A stretch of DNA of 34,255 nt from Desulfuromonadales bacterium (GTDB lineage: Bacteria; Desulfobacterota; Desulfuromonadia; Desulfuromonadales; BM103). A program made the position numbers and the translations under genes. This document shows positions 15,836-23,629 of this stretch, piece by piece. Numbering within the stretch: position 1 is the stretch's first letter; each line of letters opens with the position of its first letter. The notes under the pieces were generated by a model. It was not told the DNA's origin and ran no database searches. It saw only the letters and a list, made by a program, of their open reading frames with translations. The DNA lies in assembly GCA_030145195.1 (NCBI GenBank), contig JAQYVY010000037.1, positions 1 through 34,255 of the forward strand, in the 5' to 3' direction.

Positions 15836-16789
15836 ATGGCCACTATGAAAGTTTCGTCAAAGGTTCCCGCCGCGTTAAATGGAATGAGCGTTGCCGACTA
15901 TTTAGCAACCCGTTTTACATATTTGCCAGAAACCAGCTGGCGCGAATTGGTTCAAGAAGGCCGAATTTCTTGTAATGGTGTCATCTGTATTTTGACTACG
16001 ACTGTCGCCAGAGGCGACACCATCCATTGTGATATGCCCGATTTCGGCGCGCCCGCTGTCAACCTCGACTATACAATTGTTTACGCAGATGAATGGCTGA
16101 TCGGGGTCAACAAGCCTGCGGGACTTCGGGTTCACAGTCGCGGCAAATTCGTCAACGCCAATTTGATCTACCATCTTCGCCACGTCCGCCAACCCTCTTA
16201 CCCGGAAGCCCACCTGGTCAACCGGTTGGACGCCGACACCTCAGGCCTGGTGCTGCTGGCTCGCGACAAGGCAGTACTTCGCCAGTTGATGCATCAGTTT
16301 GCTGGCGGGTTGGTGACCAAAGATTATCTGGCCGTGGTTAAAGGTCGCCCTTGTCCTGCTCAGGGCACGATCAGCCTACCCATTGGCCCGGTTAAAGGGG
16401 CCAGAGTGCCCCGTTATGGCATCGACACGACCCTGGGGAAAACGGCCGTAACCCACTACCAAACCGTCCGCGAACTCACTGACAGCTTAACTCTGCTGGA
16501 GTTAAAACCTGAAACCGGCCGAACCCATCAACTGCGCGTCCATATGGCGGCCATAGGTCATCCCATCGCCGGTGATGCTCTCTATAGCATGAATGATGAC
16601 GACTATCTTGATTGGCTGCACAATCCTCCGACGCCGACGCCGACAACCCTGCAGCGTCAAGCTCTGCACAGCCACCAATTGCAGTTCTTCCATCCCATCC
16701 TTAAAACCACCTGCACCCTGAGCGCACCCTTGGCCTCGGACATCGCCCAGTTCATTAAAAATTTAAGCTCAGTCAGTAAATCGACCTAA
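15836..16789 (+). CDS. RluA-family RNA pseudouridine synthase
   Basis: The 317-aa protein has an N-terminal S4-like RNA-binding segment (SWRELVQEGRISCNGV, about residues 35-70) and a pseudouridine synthase domain. The catalytic motif is VNRLDADTSGLVLLAR with the nucleophilic Asp; the usual form is HRLDRDTSG, so His and the second Arg are replaced here by Asn and Ala. Other conserved parts are LIGVNKPAGLRVHS and LKPETGRTHQLRVHMAAIGHPIAGD. The enzyme isomerises uridine in rRNA or tRNA; the exact site cannot be told. No good ribosome-binding site precedes ATG 15836; an ATG three codons later is an alternative. Confidence 0.9.
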   Translation: MATMKVSSKVPAALNGMSVADYLATRFTYLPETSWRELVQEGRISCNGVICILTTTVARGDTIHCDMPDFGAPAVNLDYTIVYADEWLIGVNKPAGLRVHSRGKFVNANLIYHLRHVRQPSYPEAHLVNRLDADTSGLVLLARDKAVLRQLMHQFAGGLVTKDYLAVVKGRPCPAQGTISLPIGPVKGARVPRYGIDTTLGKTAVTHYQTVRELTDSLTLLELKPETGRTHQLRVHMAAIGHPIAGDALYSMNDDDYLDWLHNPPTPTPTTLQRQALHSHQLQFFHPILKTTCTLSAPLASDIAQFIKNLSSVSKST

Positions 16790-16798
16790 ACACGGCAA

Positions 16799-16930
16799 CT
16801 CAGCCACGAAGGAAACAAAAGGACCTCTCAGAAACTGATTCAACCCCCAACGGGTGAACGCCTGATCGCTGAAAATGCAACCGACTTGCTGCTTCAATGA
16901 CCTTCGTGTCTTTGTGTCTTCGCGGCAAAG
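16799..16930. repeat. Degenerate GCAAAGAC-type inverted repeat
   Basis: GCCACGAAGGAAACAAAAGG at 16803-16822 is loosely complementary to TGTCTTTGTGTCTTCGCGGC at about 16906-16925. The words (CGAAG, ACAAAG and their complements) are like those of the inverted repeat at 20245-20363, so both may be copies of one intergenic element family. The pairing is imperfect and the family membership is my inference. It fills the gap between the convergent pseudouridine synthase and radical SAM genes. Confidence 0.45.
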
Positions 16931-16942
16931 GTCTTTCCCGGA

Positions 16943-18550
16943 TCAACGGCATGAATCAGTAAAGAAAACCGCGTGATTGGAGGTAAACAGCGGTGGCGTG
17001 CGATTGACAATCGTGCGGATTGCCGCCGAACCGCGCAGACGCTGCTCAAGAAAACGGCGCGCGGCGGCGCGGTTCCAGGCGCTGTCGGAGTGAAATTTCT
17101 GGTAAAGACCGAGCGGGTTATTGGCTTCGATCGGTTCCGCCGCGGCAATGCCGTACTGCTGGGGGTTGTCAAGGAGTCCCGAGGCACGCGGCAGATTCAT
17201 GATCGCGAGATTCAGAAAAGATATTTCGGCTGCATGCAATTCGAGAAAATTCAGCGTCAGTTCGGCATCGGCCTCGGTTTCACCGGGGGTGCCGAGCATA
17301 ATGTAGACAAAGCTGGCGATGCCGGCAGCTGCCAGATTGGCCAGAACACGCGCGACCGATTCGAGGCGCACCCCCTTGCCGAGGCGGTCGAGCACGCTCT
17401 GCGAGCCACTTTCCAGCCCCAACTGCAGCATGCGGCAACCACTTCGGGCCAGGCGGGCAACGAAGCCAGCATCCTCCAGCACAGGCTCAAAACGGACAAA
17501 GCCGAACCAGTTGAGATCCGCCAATTCGTCGGCGCGTTCGGTCAGGACCTTGAGCATGTTGACCGGAACGGCGTTATCGGTCAGCTGAATATAGCGAACG
17601 CCGTAGCGCTCAGCCAACTGACGCATCAGGTCAGGAAGCTCGGCTGGATTTGTGGCGGTGTAGGGATGGACGGGCGCAGCCGCCTCCGGGCAGAAGAGGC
17701 AGCGCTGCCAGTAGCAACCTCGCGAGGTACTCAGCGGTAGCACCGGTTGTGGTGAGAAGTAGTCGGTGAGCCGGGCAAAAGTGAAGTCAGGGACAAAGCT
17801 GATGGTCGTCGCATCGGCCAGAGCATAGCTGTCATCGACCTCACCTTTAGCCAGAGCGGTCAAGGCCGCTTCACCGGGACCAAAGACCAGCCGATCAAAG
17901 GGTGACAAGCGCAAGTCGAGCCGCCGTAGTGGCTCCTGCCACGAAGTGATCAATCCGCCACCGGCAACCAGCAGAGCCTCAGGCAGCGCACGGCGCACAA
18001 GCCCGGCCAGTTCAAACGCCGGCAGGGCCTGATGCAGAAAATTGATGGAGATGGCGATAATGCGTGGTTGTGCCGCAATGATCTGGGGCAGCAGTTCCTC
18101 GCGAAAATAGGCTGCGAACAGAGTCTCAGCACCTCCGCTGGCGACCTGTGCCAGAGCTTCAGGGTTAAATGAGGAGAGCCCGGCATGCTGGTAATCGCCG
18201 AGGGTCAGGCGTTCGTCGCCGTTGCGGCTGTTCCACAGGGCCAACAGCCGATTGAGATAGCGCACGGCCGTGTTGTAACGGGCAAAGCTTTGCGTTGCCG
18301 CCGCCGACCGCAACAGCGACAGCGAAGCTGAGCGGTGGCGCAAGGCTCGTCGTAGACTGGTCTCGGGCGTGGCTCCGGCCCGGGTTGCCAGCCTCTCGCC
18401 ATCGAGCAGGTAAAGGTAGGCCTCCAGATTGGCGTCAATCGCTGTGGCTGTCAGCCCCTGAGCTTGCAGATGTGCCAGCAGAATCGCCAGAGCGAGTGGC
18501 GGCTCAGCGGGTTTCAGCGCTGGCGGTTGGAGGAGCAGGAGATCTGTCAT
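16943..18550 (-). CDS. B12-binding-domain radical SAM protein
   Basis: The product is about 535 aa. It begins MTDLLLLQPPALKP, typical of proteins with an N-terminal cobalamin-binding-like domain (about residues 1-230; the segment LLVAGGGLITSW and the nearby FGPGEAAL are characteristic). The radical SAM core follows (about 270-480) with the cluster motif in SRGCYWQRCLFCPE: Cys279, Cys284, Cys287, a C-x4-C-x2-C spacing rather than the usual C-x3-C-x2-C. Later parts (LQLGLESGSQSVLDRLGKG, VYIMLGTPGETEAD) are typical radical SAM. I chose ATG 18550 because upstream residues look unrelated, although only a weak AGG precedes it. The substrate is unknown; such enzymes often methylate or rearrange natural products, lipids or peptides. 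No RiPP precursor is visible nearby. Confidence 0.88.
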   Translation of the reverse strand: MTDLLLLQPPALKPAEPPLALAILLAHLQAQGLTATAIDANLEAYLYLLDGERLATRAGATPETSLRRALRHRSASLSLLRSAAATQSFARYNTAVRYLNRLLALWNSRNGDERLTLGDYQHAGLSSFNPEALAQVASGGAETLFAAYFREELLPQIIAAQPRIIAISINFLHQALPAFELAGLVRRALPEALLVAGGGLITSWQEPLRRLDLRLSPFDRLVFGPGEAALTALAKGEVDDSYALADATTISFVPDFTFARLTDYFSPQPVLPLSTSRGCYWQRCLFCPEAAAPVHPYTATNPAELPDLMRQLAERYGVRYIQLTDNAVPVNMLKVLTERADELADLNWFGFVRFEPVLEDAGFVARLARSGCRMLQLGLESGSQSVLDRLGKGVRLESVARVLANLAAAGIASFVYIMLGTPGETEADAELTLNFLELHAAEISFLNLAIMNLPRASGLLDNPQQYGIAAAEPIEANNPLGLYQKFHSDSAWNRAAARRFLEQRLRGSAAIRTIVNRTPPLFTSNHAVFFTDSCR

Positions 18551-18950
18551 CAGAAAAACCTGGTGAAGTTTGCAAGCCATAAGACAAATCAGCCATCTGG
18601 ACATCAGGAGGCTGGCGGTCTTGACCGTCCGCAACAAGAGATAGAAGCTTTGAGGTCAGGCTTGAGGTGACAGAGTTTTACGGTTAATGAGTTGACAGAA
18701 CCTCACCATGAAAAGCTCCTTCCAATGAATAGACAGCACCCCATTGCCCGTTGTTCTCTTCTACCTCAGGCTCCTAGACCATGTCAAACCATAGCCGGGA
18801 GAGAAAACTCCCTGGTCCCAAGCAATTATCCTTTCCTTCCGCATGCCGATTCTGAAGACAAGGAGAGTCAGGACCGCTCCCTAAGCACCATTGACTTGCA
18901 CTGTAATACAGAGACAGCCTACAATGAACTCTTAACGACAAGGGGGCCTT
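18551..18950. promoter_or_regulatory. Divergent intergenic region with candidate larA promoter
   Basis: This 400-base gap separates the divergent radical SAM gene (-) and the lactate racemase homologue (+). I see no supported gene. A possible sigma-70 promoter for the plus-strand operon is TTGCAC at 18896-18901 and TACAAT at 18920-18925 with an 18-base spacer, about 25 bases before the GTG start. The promoter is only a pattern match. Confidence 0.45.
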
Positions 18951-20219
18951 GTGTTTAAATCATCACTAAAATACGGCACAAAAACTTTGCCGGTAGAATT
19001 GCAGGCTCAATTGCTGACCACCAACTCTCCACCAGAGCCACCAGAGCCTACCACTGAGATTTGCAGAGCGTTGGCGACCCCCCTTGGTACACCACCACTG
19101 GCTGAGATTGTCCAACCCGGTGAACATGTGATTATCATCACCTCGGACATCACCCGCTATACTGGCAGTGAAATATACCTGCCCCTTCTGGTCGAGGAGT
19201 TAAACCGCTGCGGCATCCCCGATCGCGATATTGAAATCGTCATCGCCCTTGGCATTCACCGCAAGCAGTCGCCAGAGGAACATCAGAAAATTCTCGGTGC
19301 CCTTTATGGCCGGATCGCTGTCTTCGATCACGACTGTGACGATCCCGAGCAGCTGGTCGACCTTGGCCAGACATCAACCGGTCTGCCGGTTCAGATCAAC
19401 AGTCGCGTCGTAGCAGCAGACCGGGTGATCGTGACCGGCACCATCGGCTTGCATTACTTTGCCGGCTTTGGTGGCGGCCGAAAAAGCCTGGCTCCAGGCG
19501 TTGCCAGCCGGGAAACCTGCATGGCAACACACTTCGCCATCTTCAACCCGGCGGACGAGGGCGGCCGCAACGCGAAAGCCTGTACAGCCAACCTGGACGG
19601 CAATCCGGTGCACCTGGCGATCATGGAAGCAGCCAGAATGATCAAACCGGACTTTTTGCTGAACACGGTCTTAACGGCTGACAAAAAGATCGCAAAAGTT
19701 TTCTGTGGTGAACTTGAGCAGGCCCACCTGGCCGGCTGCGAACTGGCACACCGTCTCTATACTGCGCCGATGGTACATCCCGTTGATTTGGCGGTGGTCT
19801 CCTGCGGTGGCCATCCCAAAGACATCAACTTCATCCAGGCCCATAAGGCGCTTGATTATGGCGTGCAGGCCGTTCGCCCAGGTGGAACCGTGATCCTGCT
19901 CGCCGCCTGCCCGGACGGTTTCGGCAATGCCACCTTTTTCGACTGGTTCAATTACGAAGATCTGGACATTTTCGAAAAAGCCTTGCGCAGCCGCTACGAA
20001 ATCAACGGCCAGACCGCCTGGTCAACGCTGCACAAGGCACACACCTGGCGTGTTATCCTGATCAGTGAATTCGATCGTCAGCAAACCGAAAAGATGGGGA
20101 TGGAAAAAGCCAACGATCTTGACGAGGCCTTACAGATGGCTTACAAACAACTGCCGGAGAATCCAGAGCTTGTGGTGATCCCGGATGGCGGCACCATTTT
20201 ACCGGTCATAGCGCCGTAA
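18951..20219 (+). CDS. larA: Nickel-dependent lactate racemase family protein (LarA-like)
   Basis: The 422-aa product matches the LarA fold in length and motifs: GIHRKQSPEEH (His103), GLHYFAGFGGGRKSLAPG (His168, Lys178) and ATHFAIF (His194). They align in order with His108, His174, Lys184 and His200 of Lactiplantibacillus LarA, where the Lys holds the nickel-pincer cofactor and the His residues bind nickel or act in catalysis. It probably racemises D- and L-lactate or a related 2-hydroxy acid. GTG 18951 follows AGGGGG. It heads an apparent operon with an FAD-linked dehydrogenase and an Fe-S protein, fitting lactate use. LarBCE cofactor genes are not in the window. Family members with other 2-hydroxy acid substrates exist. 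Confidence 0.88.
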   Translation: MFKSSLKYGTKTLPVELQAQLLTTNSPPEPPEPTTEICRALATPLGTPPLAEIVQPGEHVIIITSDITRYTGSEIYLPLLVEELNRCGIPDRDIEIVIALGIHRKQSPEEHQKILGALYGRIAVFDHDCDDPEQLVDLGQTSTGLPVQINSRVVAADRVIVTGTIGLHYFAGFGGGRKSLAPGVASRETCMATHFAIFNPADEGGRNAKACTANLDGNPVHLAIMEAARMIKPDFLLNTVLTADKKIAKVFCGELEQAHLAGCELAHRLYTAPMVHPVDLAVVSCGGHPKDINFIQAHKALDYGVQAVRPGGTVILLAACPDGFGNATFFDWFNYEDLDIFEKALRSRYEINGQTAWSTLHKAHTWRVILISEFDRQQTEKMGMEKANDLDEALQMAYKQLPENPELVVIPDGGTILPVIAP

Positions 20220-20244
20220 GATGAGAGAAAAGACCTTTAAAGCC

Positions 20245-20363
20245 AAAGCTTAACGCAAAGGCGCCAAGAAAAACAGGTAAAGACGCAAAGGGTAAACCGA
20301 GAACTCGAAGTTGGGTCTCTACGTTCTCTTTCTTTTAAACTTCGCGTCTTTGCGTTACGCTTT
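20245..20363. repeat. 24-bp inverted repeat (AACGCAAAG-type) between larA and glcD
   Basis: AAAGCTTAACGCAAAGGCGCCAAG words at 20245-20268 match, with three mismatches, the reverse complement of 20340-20363 (arms of 24 bases, spacer 71). An extra GACGCAAAGGG lies at 20282-20292. Such CTTTGCGTC-rich inverted repeats are seen in intergenic regions of many bacterial genomes. It lies inside the lactate cluster and would put a large hairpin into its mRNA. Confidence 0.6.
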
Positions 20364-20408
20364 TCCCCAGGTTCAGATCATGATTTCACATTTATAAAGG
20401 CAAAGGAC

Positions 20409-21788
20409 ATGCTTTCTGCTCAAATCATAAAAGAACTGCAAGCCATCGTCGGCAACAAAAATATTACGACGGACAAGGCCGACCGGATCTGCTACTCCTA
20501 CGATGCCACCCAGCAGAGCTTTCTGCCTGAGGTGATTCTCCACCCCGGCTCCACCGAGGAAATCAGCCAGATCATGCGACTGGCCAACCGCGCTAAAATT
20601 CCGGTCTTTCCTCGCGGCGCGGGGAGTGGCTTCTCTGGCGGATCACTACCGACCAAAGGCGGAATCGTCCTCTGCACGGAACGACTTGACCAGATTTTAC
20701 TGATTGACGAAGAGAACCTGATTGCCATGGTCGAACCTGGGGTGGTGACGGAAAAGTTTCAACAAGCGGTCGAGAAGCTCGGCCTCTTCTACCCGCCCGA
20801 CCCGGCCTCCCTGAAATTTTCAACGCTGGGTGGCAATGTCGCCGAATGCGCTGGTGGTCCGCGTTGCGTCAAGTACGGTGTCACCAAAGATTTTATCATT
20901 GGCCTTGAGGTGGTCACCCCGACCGGCGATGTCATCACTACTGGCGGCCCGACTATGAAGGGTGTGGTTGGCTACGACCTGACCAAGCTGCTATGCGGTT
21001 CGGAAGGAACGCTTGGCATCATCACCCGGATTGTCATCAAACTGCTGCCACTTCCGGAAGCGAAGAAAACCATGCTGGTGTTGTTCAATTCCATTGACGG
21101 CGCAGCCGAGGCGGTTTCAGCGATTACCAAGGCCAAAATCATTCCGACCACCCTTGAGTTCATGGATGGAAAAACCATTGACTGCGTACGCCAGGCCACC
21201 GATCTGGCTGTTCCGGAGGGTGCCGAGGCGGTCCTGATCATCGAAGTCGATGGTGACCGGGAATTCCTCGACAAACAGGTCACGCGCATCTCTGGAATTA
21301 TTCAGCCTTTGGGCGTCATCGAAACCCGTATCGCCGCCACCCCAGAAGAGAGCGAAGCCCTCTGGCAGATCCGCCGCTCGGTTTCTGCTTCGCTGCGCAA
21401 AGTCAACCCGGACAAGTACAATGAGGACATCTGTGTACCGCGCAGCAAGGTGCCAGAGATGATCCGCAAAGTCGATGCCATCTCCGAAAAATACGGCATT
21501 CCGATTGTCAACTTCGGACATGCTGGGGACGGCAACATCCACGTCAACATCATGATCAACAAGAAACAGCCTGGAGATGAAGAGAAGGCCGAGAAAGCGA
21601 TCGAAGAGGTGTTTAAGGGTGCCCTCGAACTGGGTGGCACCATGAGTGGCGAGCACGGTGTCGGTATCGCCAAAGCCGCCTACATTCCGCTTGAGATCAG
21701 TCCACAGACCGCTTTCTATATGAAGACGATCAAACAGGCCCTTGATCCGAACAACATCCTTAATCCAGGCAAGATCTTTTTAGACTGA
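20409..21788 (+). CDS. glcD: FAD-linked lactate/glycolate dehydrogenase (GlcD-like)
   Basis: The 459-aa protein has an N-terminal FAD-binding (PCMH/FAD-binding 4) domain with FPRGAGSGFSGGSLPTKGG and PASLKFSTLGGNVAECAGG, and a C-terminal FAD-oxidase domain with NFGHAGDGNIHVN and SGEHGVGIAKA. These match GlcD and D-lactate dehydrogenases such as those of Desulfuromonadales. It oxidises D-lactate or glycolate to pyruvate or glyoxylate and passes electrons to its Fe-S partner encoded next. The order larA-glcD-glcF favours lactate, but glycolate is not excluded. AAAGG precedes ATG 20409. It is probably cytoplasmic or membrane-associated. Confidence 0.93.
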   Translation: MLSAQIIKELQAIVGNKNITTDKADRICYSYDATQQSFLPEVILHPGSTEEISQIMRLANRAKIPVFPRGAGSGFSGGSLPTKGGIVLCTERLDQILLIDEENLIAMVEPGVVTEKFQQAVEKLGLFYPPDPASLKFSTLGGNVAECAGGPRCVKYGVTKDFIIGLEVVTPTGDVITTGGPTMKGVVGYDLTKLLCGSEGTLGIITRIVIKLLPLPEAKKTMLVLFNSIDGAAEAVSAITKAKIIPTTLEFMDGKTIDCVRQATDLAVPEGAEAVLIIEVDGDREFLDKQVTRISGIIQPLGVIETRIAATPEESEALWQIRRSVSASLRKVNPDKYNEDICVPRSKVPEMIRKVDAISEKYGIPIVNFGHAGDGNIHVNIMINKKQPGDEEKAEKAIEEVFKGALELGGTMSGEHGVGIAKAAYIPLEISPQTAFYMKTIKQALDPNNILNPGKIFLD

Positions 21789-21862
21789 CGGGACGCGGGA
21801 CGAGGAACGAGGGACGCGATAAGCTTTTCCTCTTACTGCGTTCCGCGTACCTCGTACCGGAA
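21785..21862. repeat. GGGACGAGGGACG-type low-complexity inverted repeat
   Basis: The gap between the dehydrogenase and Fe-S protein genes is filled by a GGGACG/CGAGG-rich run at about 21790-21818 whose reverse complement is partly repeated at 21837-21860 (about 18 of 24 bases match). It forms a hairpin just before the Fe-S gene start at 21866. Similar GGGACGAGG runs occur in intergenic DNA of many bacteria; their role is unknown. Confidence 0.55.
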
Positions 21863-21865
21863 TTT

Positions 21866-23134
21866 ATGGCAAAATTAAAAAAACTAGAAGATTATCGCGA
21901 AGAGATCGAACAATGCGTGAAGTGTGGCGCCTGTCGTGCCCACTGCCCGGTGTTCAGCGTCGAGAAGCGGGAAGGCCGGGTCGCCCGCGGCAAAGTGGCT
22001 CTGGCTCACTCGGTGCTGAAAGGCGAGATTGCGCTGGAGGCCAAAGTCCTGGAAGACATGAGCCAGTGCCTGCTCTGCGGCAGTTGTTGCACTCAGTGCC
22101 CGAACAAGATCCCCACAGACGAGATTGTTGCTGCCACCAGACGCCGGATCGCTAAGCAGAAAGGCCTCTCAACCTTCGGCAAGGGCATTGCCGCGGTGCT
22201 GGGACGACCGAAGTTGATGAACCTGCTGGCCAAATCAGGTGGCGCCCTGTCGGCGCTCCTGTTTAAAAAACTTCCAGAGGACAGCGGACTCCACCTGCGC
22301 TTCCCGGCCCCGTATCTTGAGCAGGGGCGGACTCTGCCACCCATTACCGCCAAACCTTTCCGCGAGCGGGTTCCTGAGGTTATCCCCGGCGACCCGCAAC
22401 AACCGACCGTGCTCTTTTTCACCGGCTGCGGTATCAACTATATGTATCCGGCGATTGGCGAGGCCTTCCTCAAGGCGCTCAAGTTTCTCGGCGTAACGAT
22501 CATCATTCCTAAAGATCAGGCCTGTTGTGGCCTACCCGCAGTCAGCGCCGGGGCCACACAAACGGTCGAGAAACTCGCCGAGCAGAACCTTGCGGCGCTC
22601 AGTTGCCACCAGGCGGATTACATCGTTACGGCCTGCGCTTCTTGCAACGCGGGTCTCGGCAAAATCTATGCGGAGATGGGTGAAGAGTTCAAGCAACTCA
22701 CCTCAAAGACCATGGACATTTTTGTGTTTCTGGCTAAGCATGGACTGCTTGAAAAGCTGGCGGCACTGCCAAAAATCGAACCTCGCATCAAAGTCACCTA
22801 CCACGACCCCTGTCATCTGCGCACCCAAGGAATCACCAAAGAACCCCGGCAAATCCTCAGGGCCTTGCCTCAAGTGGACTTTGTCGAAATGCCTGACGCT
22901 GGCACCTGCTGCGGTCTAGGGGGGACCTATTCGGTTTACCACTATGAAAACAGCAAAAAAATTGGCGCGAAAAAAGCCGCCAACATTGCGTCCAGCGGTG
23001 CAGAGCTTGTCGCTACCGACTGTCCCGGTTGCATTATGCAGTTACAAGACAGTATCAATCACGCCACGGGCAAACAACGCTCCGTGCATATTCTGGAACT
23101 CCTTAATCAAGCGCTTCCAGACGACGATAGCTAA
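21866..23134 (+). CDS. glcF: Fe-S subunit of lactate/glycolate oxidase (GlcF-like, two CCG domains)
   Basis: The 422-aa product starts with two 4Fe-4S ferredoxin motifs (CVKCGACRAHCP and CLLCGSCCTQCP, about residues 17-80), followed by two CCG/DUF224 domains. The first carries ACCGLPA and TACASCNAG, the second TCCGLGG and TDCPGC. This is the structure of GlcF and related Fe-S proteins that accept electrons from FAD lactate or glycolate dehydrogenases and deliver them to quinone. It directly follows the GlcD-like gene on the same strand. ATG 21866 has only a weak GGA upstream, inside the hairpin region. The membrane quinone partner is not known. Confidence 0.92.
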   Translation: MAKLKKLEDYREEIEQCVKCGACRAHCPVFSVEKREGRVARGKVALAHSVLKGEIALEAKVLEDMSQCLLCGSCCTQCPNKIPTDEIVAATRRRIAKQKGLSTFGKGIAAVLGRPKLMNLLAKSGGALSALLFKKLPEDSGLHLRFPAPYLEQGRTLPPITAKPFRERVPEVIPGDPQQPTVLFFTGCGINYMYPAIGEAFLKALKFLGVTIIIPKDQACCGLPAVSAGATQTVEKLAEQNLAALSCHQADYIVTACASCNAGLGKIYAEMGEEFKQLTSKTMDIFVFLAKHGLLEKLAALPKIEPRIKVTYHDPCHLRTQGITKEPRQILRALPQVDFVEMPDAGTCCGLGGTYSVYHYENSKKIGAKKAANIASSGAELVATDCPGCIMQLQDSINHATGKQRSVHILELLNQALPDDDS

Positions 23135-23222
23135 TAATAACAAAAGATTGCGGGTCACCAAGAATCTGCTAAACTTCACTCATTGTGACAAAATCAAACC
23201 GTTCATTTAAGGAGAATAGAAG

Positions 23223-23540
23223 ATGAGAAACATCCTTTGCTTACTCGTTGTTGTTATGTTCTTAAGTGTCAGCGTGGCATGGGCGGTCCCATCCGGGAAA
23301 ACGCTTGAATTCAGCAACAGCCCGCAGGGTAGCGTTAACTTTGATGGCAAACTGCACAAAGACGCTGGCAACAAATGTAAGGACTGCCACAACAAGGAGA
23401 TGTTCCCCAAGATGAAGCAGGGGACCGTCGCCATCACCATGGACGAAATCTACGCGGGCAAACTCTGCGGCGTTTGTCACAATGGCGAGCGTGCTTTCAG
23501 TGCCCAAGGCAACTGCAACCGCTGCCACATTCCGAAATAA
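23223..23540 (+). CDS. Triheme c7-type cytochrome, periplasmic
   Basis: The 105-aa product has a signal peptide (hydrophobic residues 4-18, likely cleavage after AWA) and three CxxCH heme-binding sites: CKDCH, CGVCH and CNRCH. The spacing and the segments VNFDGKLH and CGVCHNGERAF match the c(7)-type triheme domain of Desulfuromonadales cytochromes, where further His residues act as axial ligands. It should be a periplasmic electron carrier. AGGAG precedes ATG 23223. It follows the lactate oxidation genes after 88 bases, on the same strand, and ends at a strong terminator. A role in taking electrons from lactate to outer-membrane or periplasmic reductases is an inference from context. Confidence 0.93.
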   Translation: MRNILCLLVVVMFLSVSVAWAVPSGKTLEFSNSPQGSVNFDGKLHKDAGNKCKDCHNKEMFPKMKQGTVAITMDEIYAGKLCGVCHNGERAFSAQGNCNRCHIPK

Positions 23541-23568
23541 CCGCCGACGCGAACTCAGCACAAAAAGC

Positions 23569-23602
23569 AAAAGGCCTTCTGGATTTTTCCAGAAGGCCTT
23601 TT
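23569..23602. terminator. Bidirectional terminator
   Basis: AAAAGGCCTTCTGG at 23569-23582 and CCAGAAGGCCTTTT at 23589-23602 form a perfect 14-bp stem with a 6-base loop. The stem ends in A runs on one side and T runs on the other, so it works on both strands, ending the cytochrome gene (+) and moaA (-). Confidence 0.97.
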
Positions 23603-23629
23603 CATTGCACTCAGCACTCAGCACTGCTT

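Noticed and set aside
15523-15843. 106-residue minus-strand frame before the pseudouridine synthase gene
   Set aside because: No recognisable motif or ribosome-binding site; it spans the hairpin at 15624-15648. A non-coding RNA is more likely than a protein.
16973-17740. 255-residue plus-strand frame opposite the radical SAM gene
   Set aside because: Antisense shadow; the minus-strand protein carries clear radical SAM motifs.
18692-18958. 88-residue plus-strand frame before larA
   Set aside because: Low-quality composition, no motif, and it overlaps the larA start and its candidate promoter.
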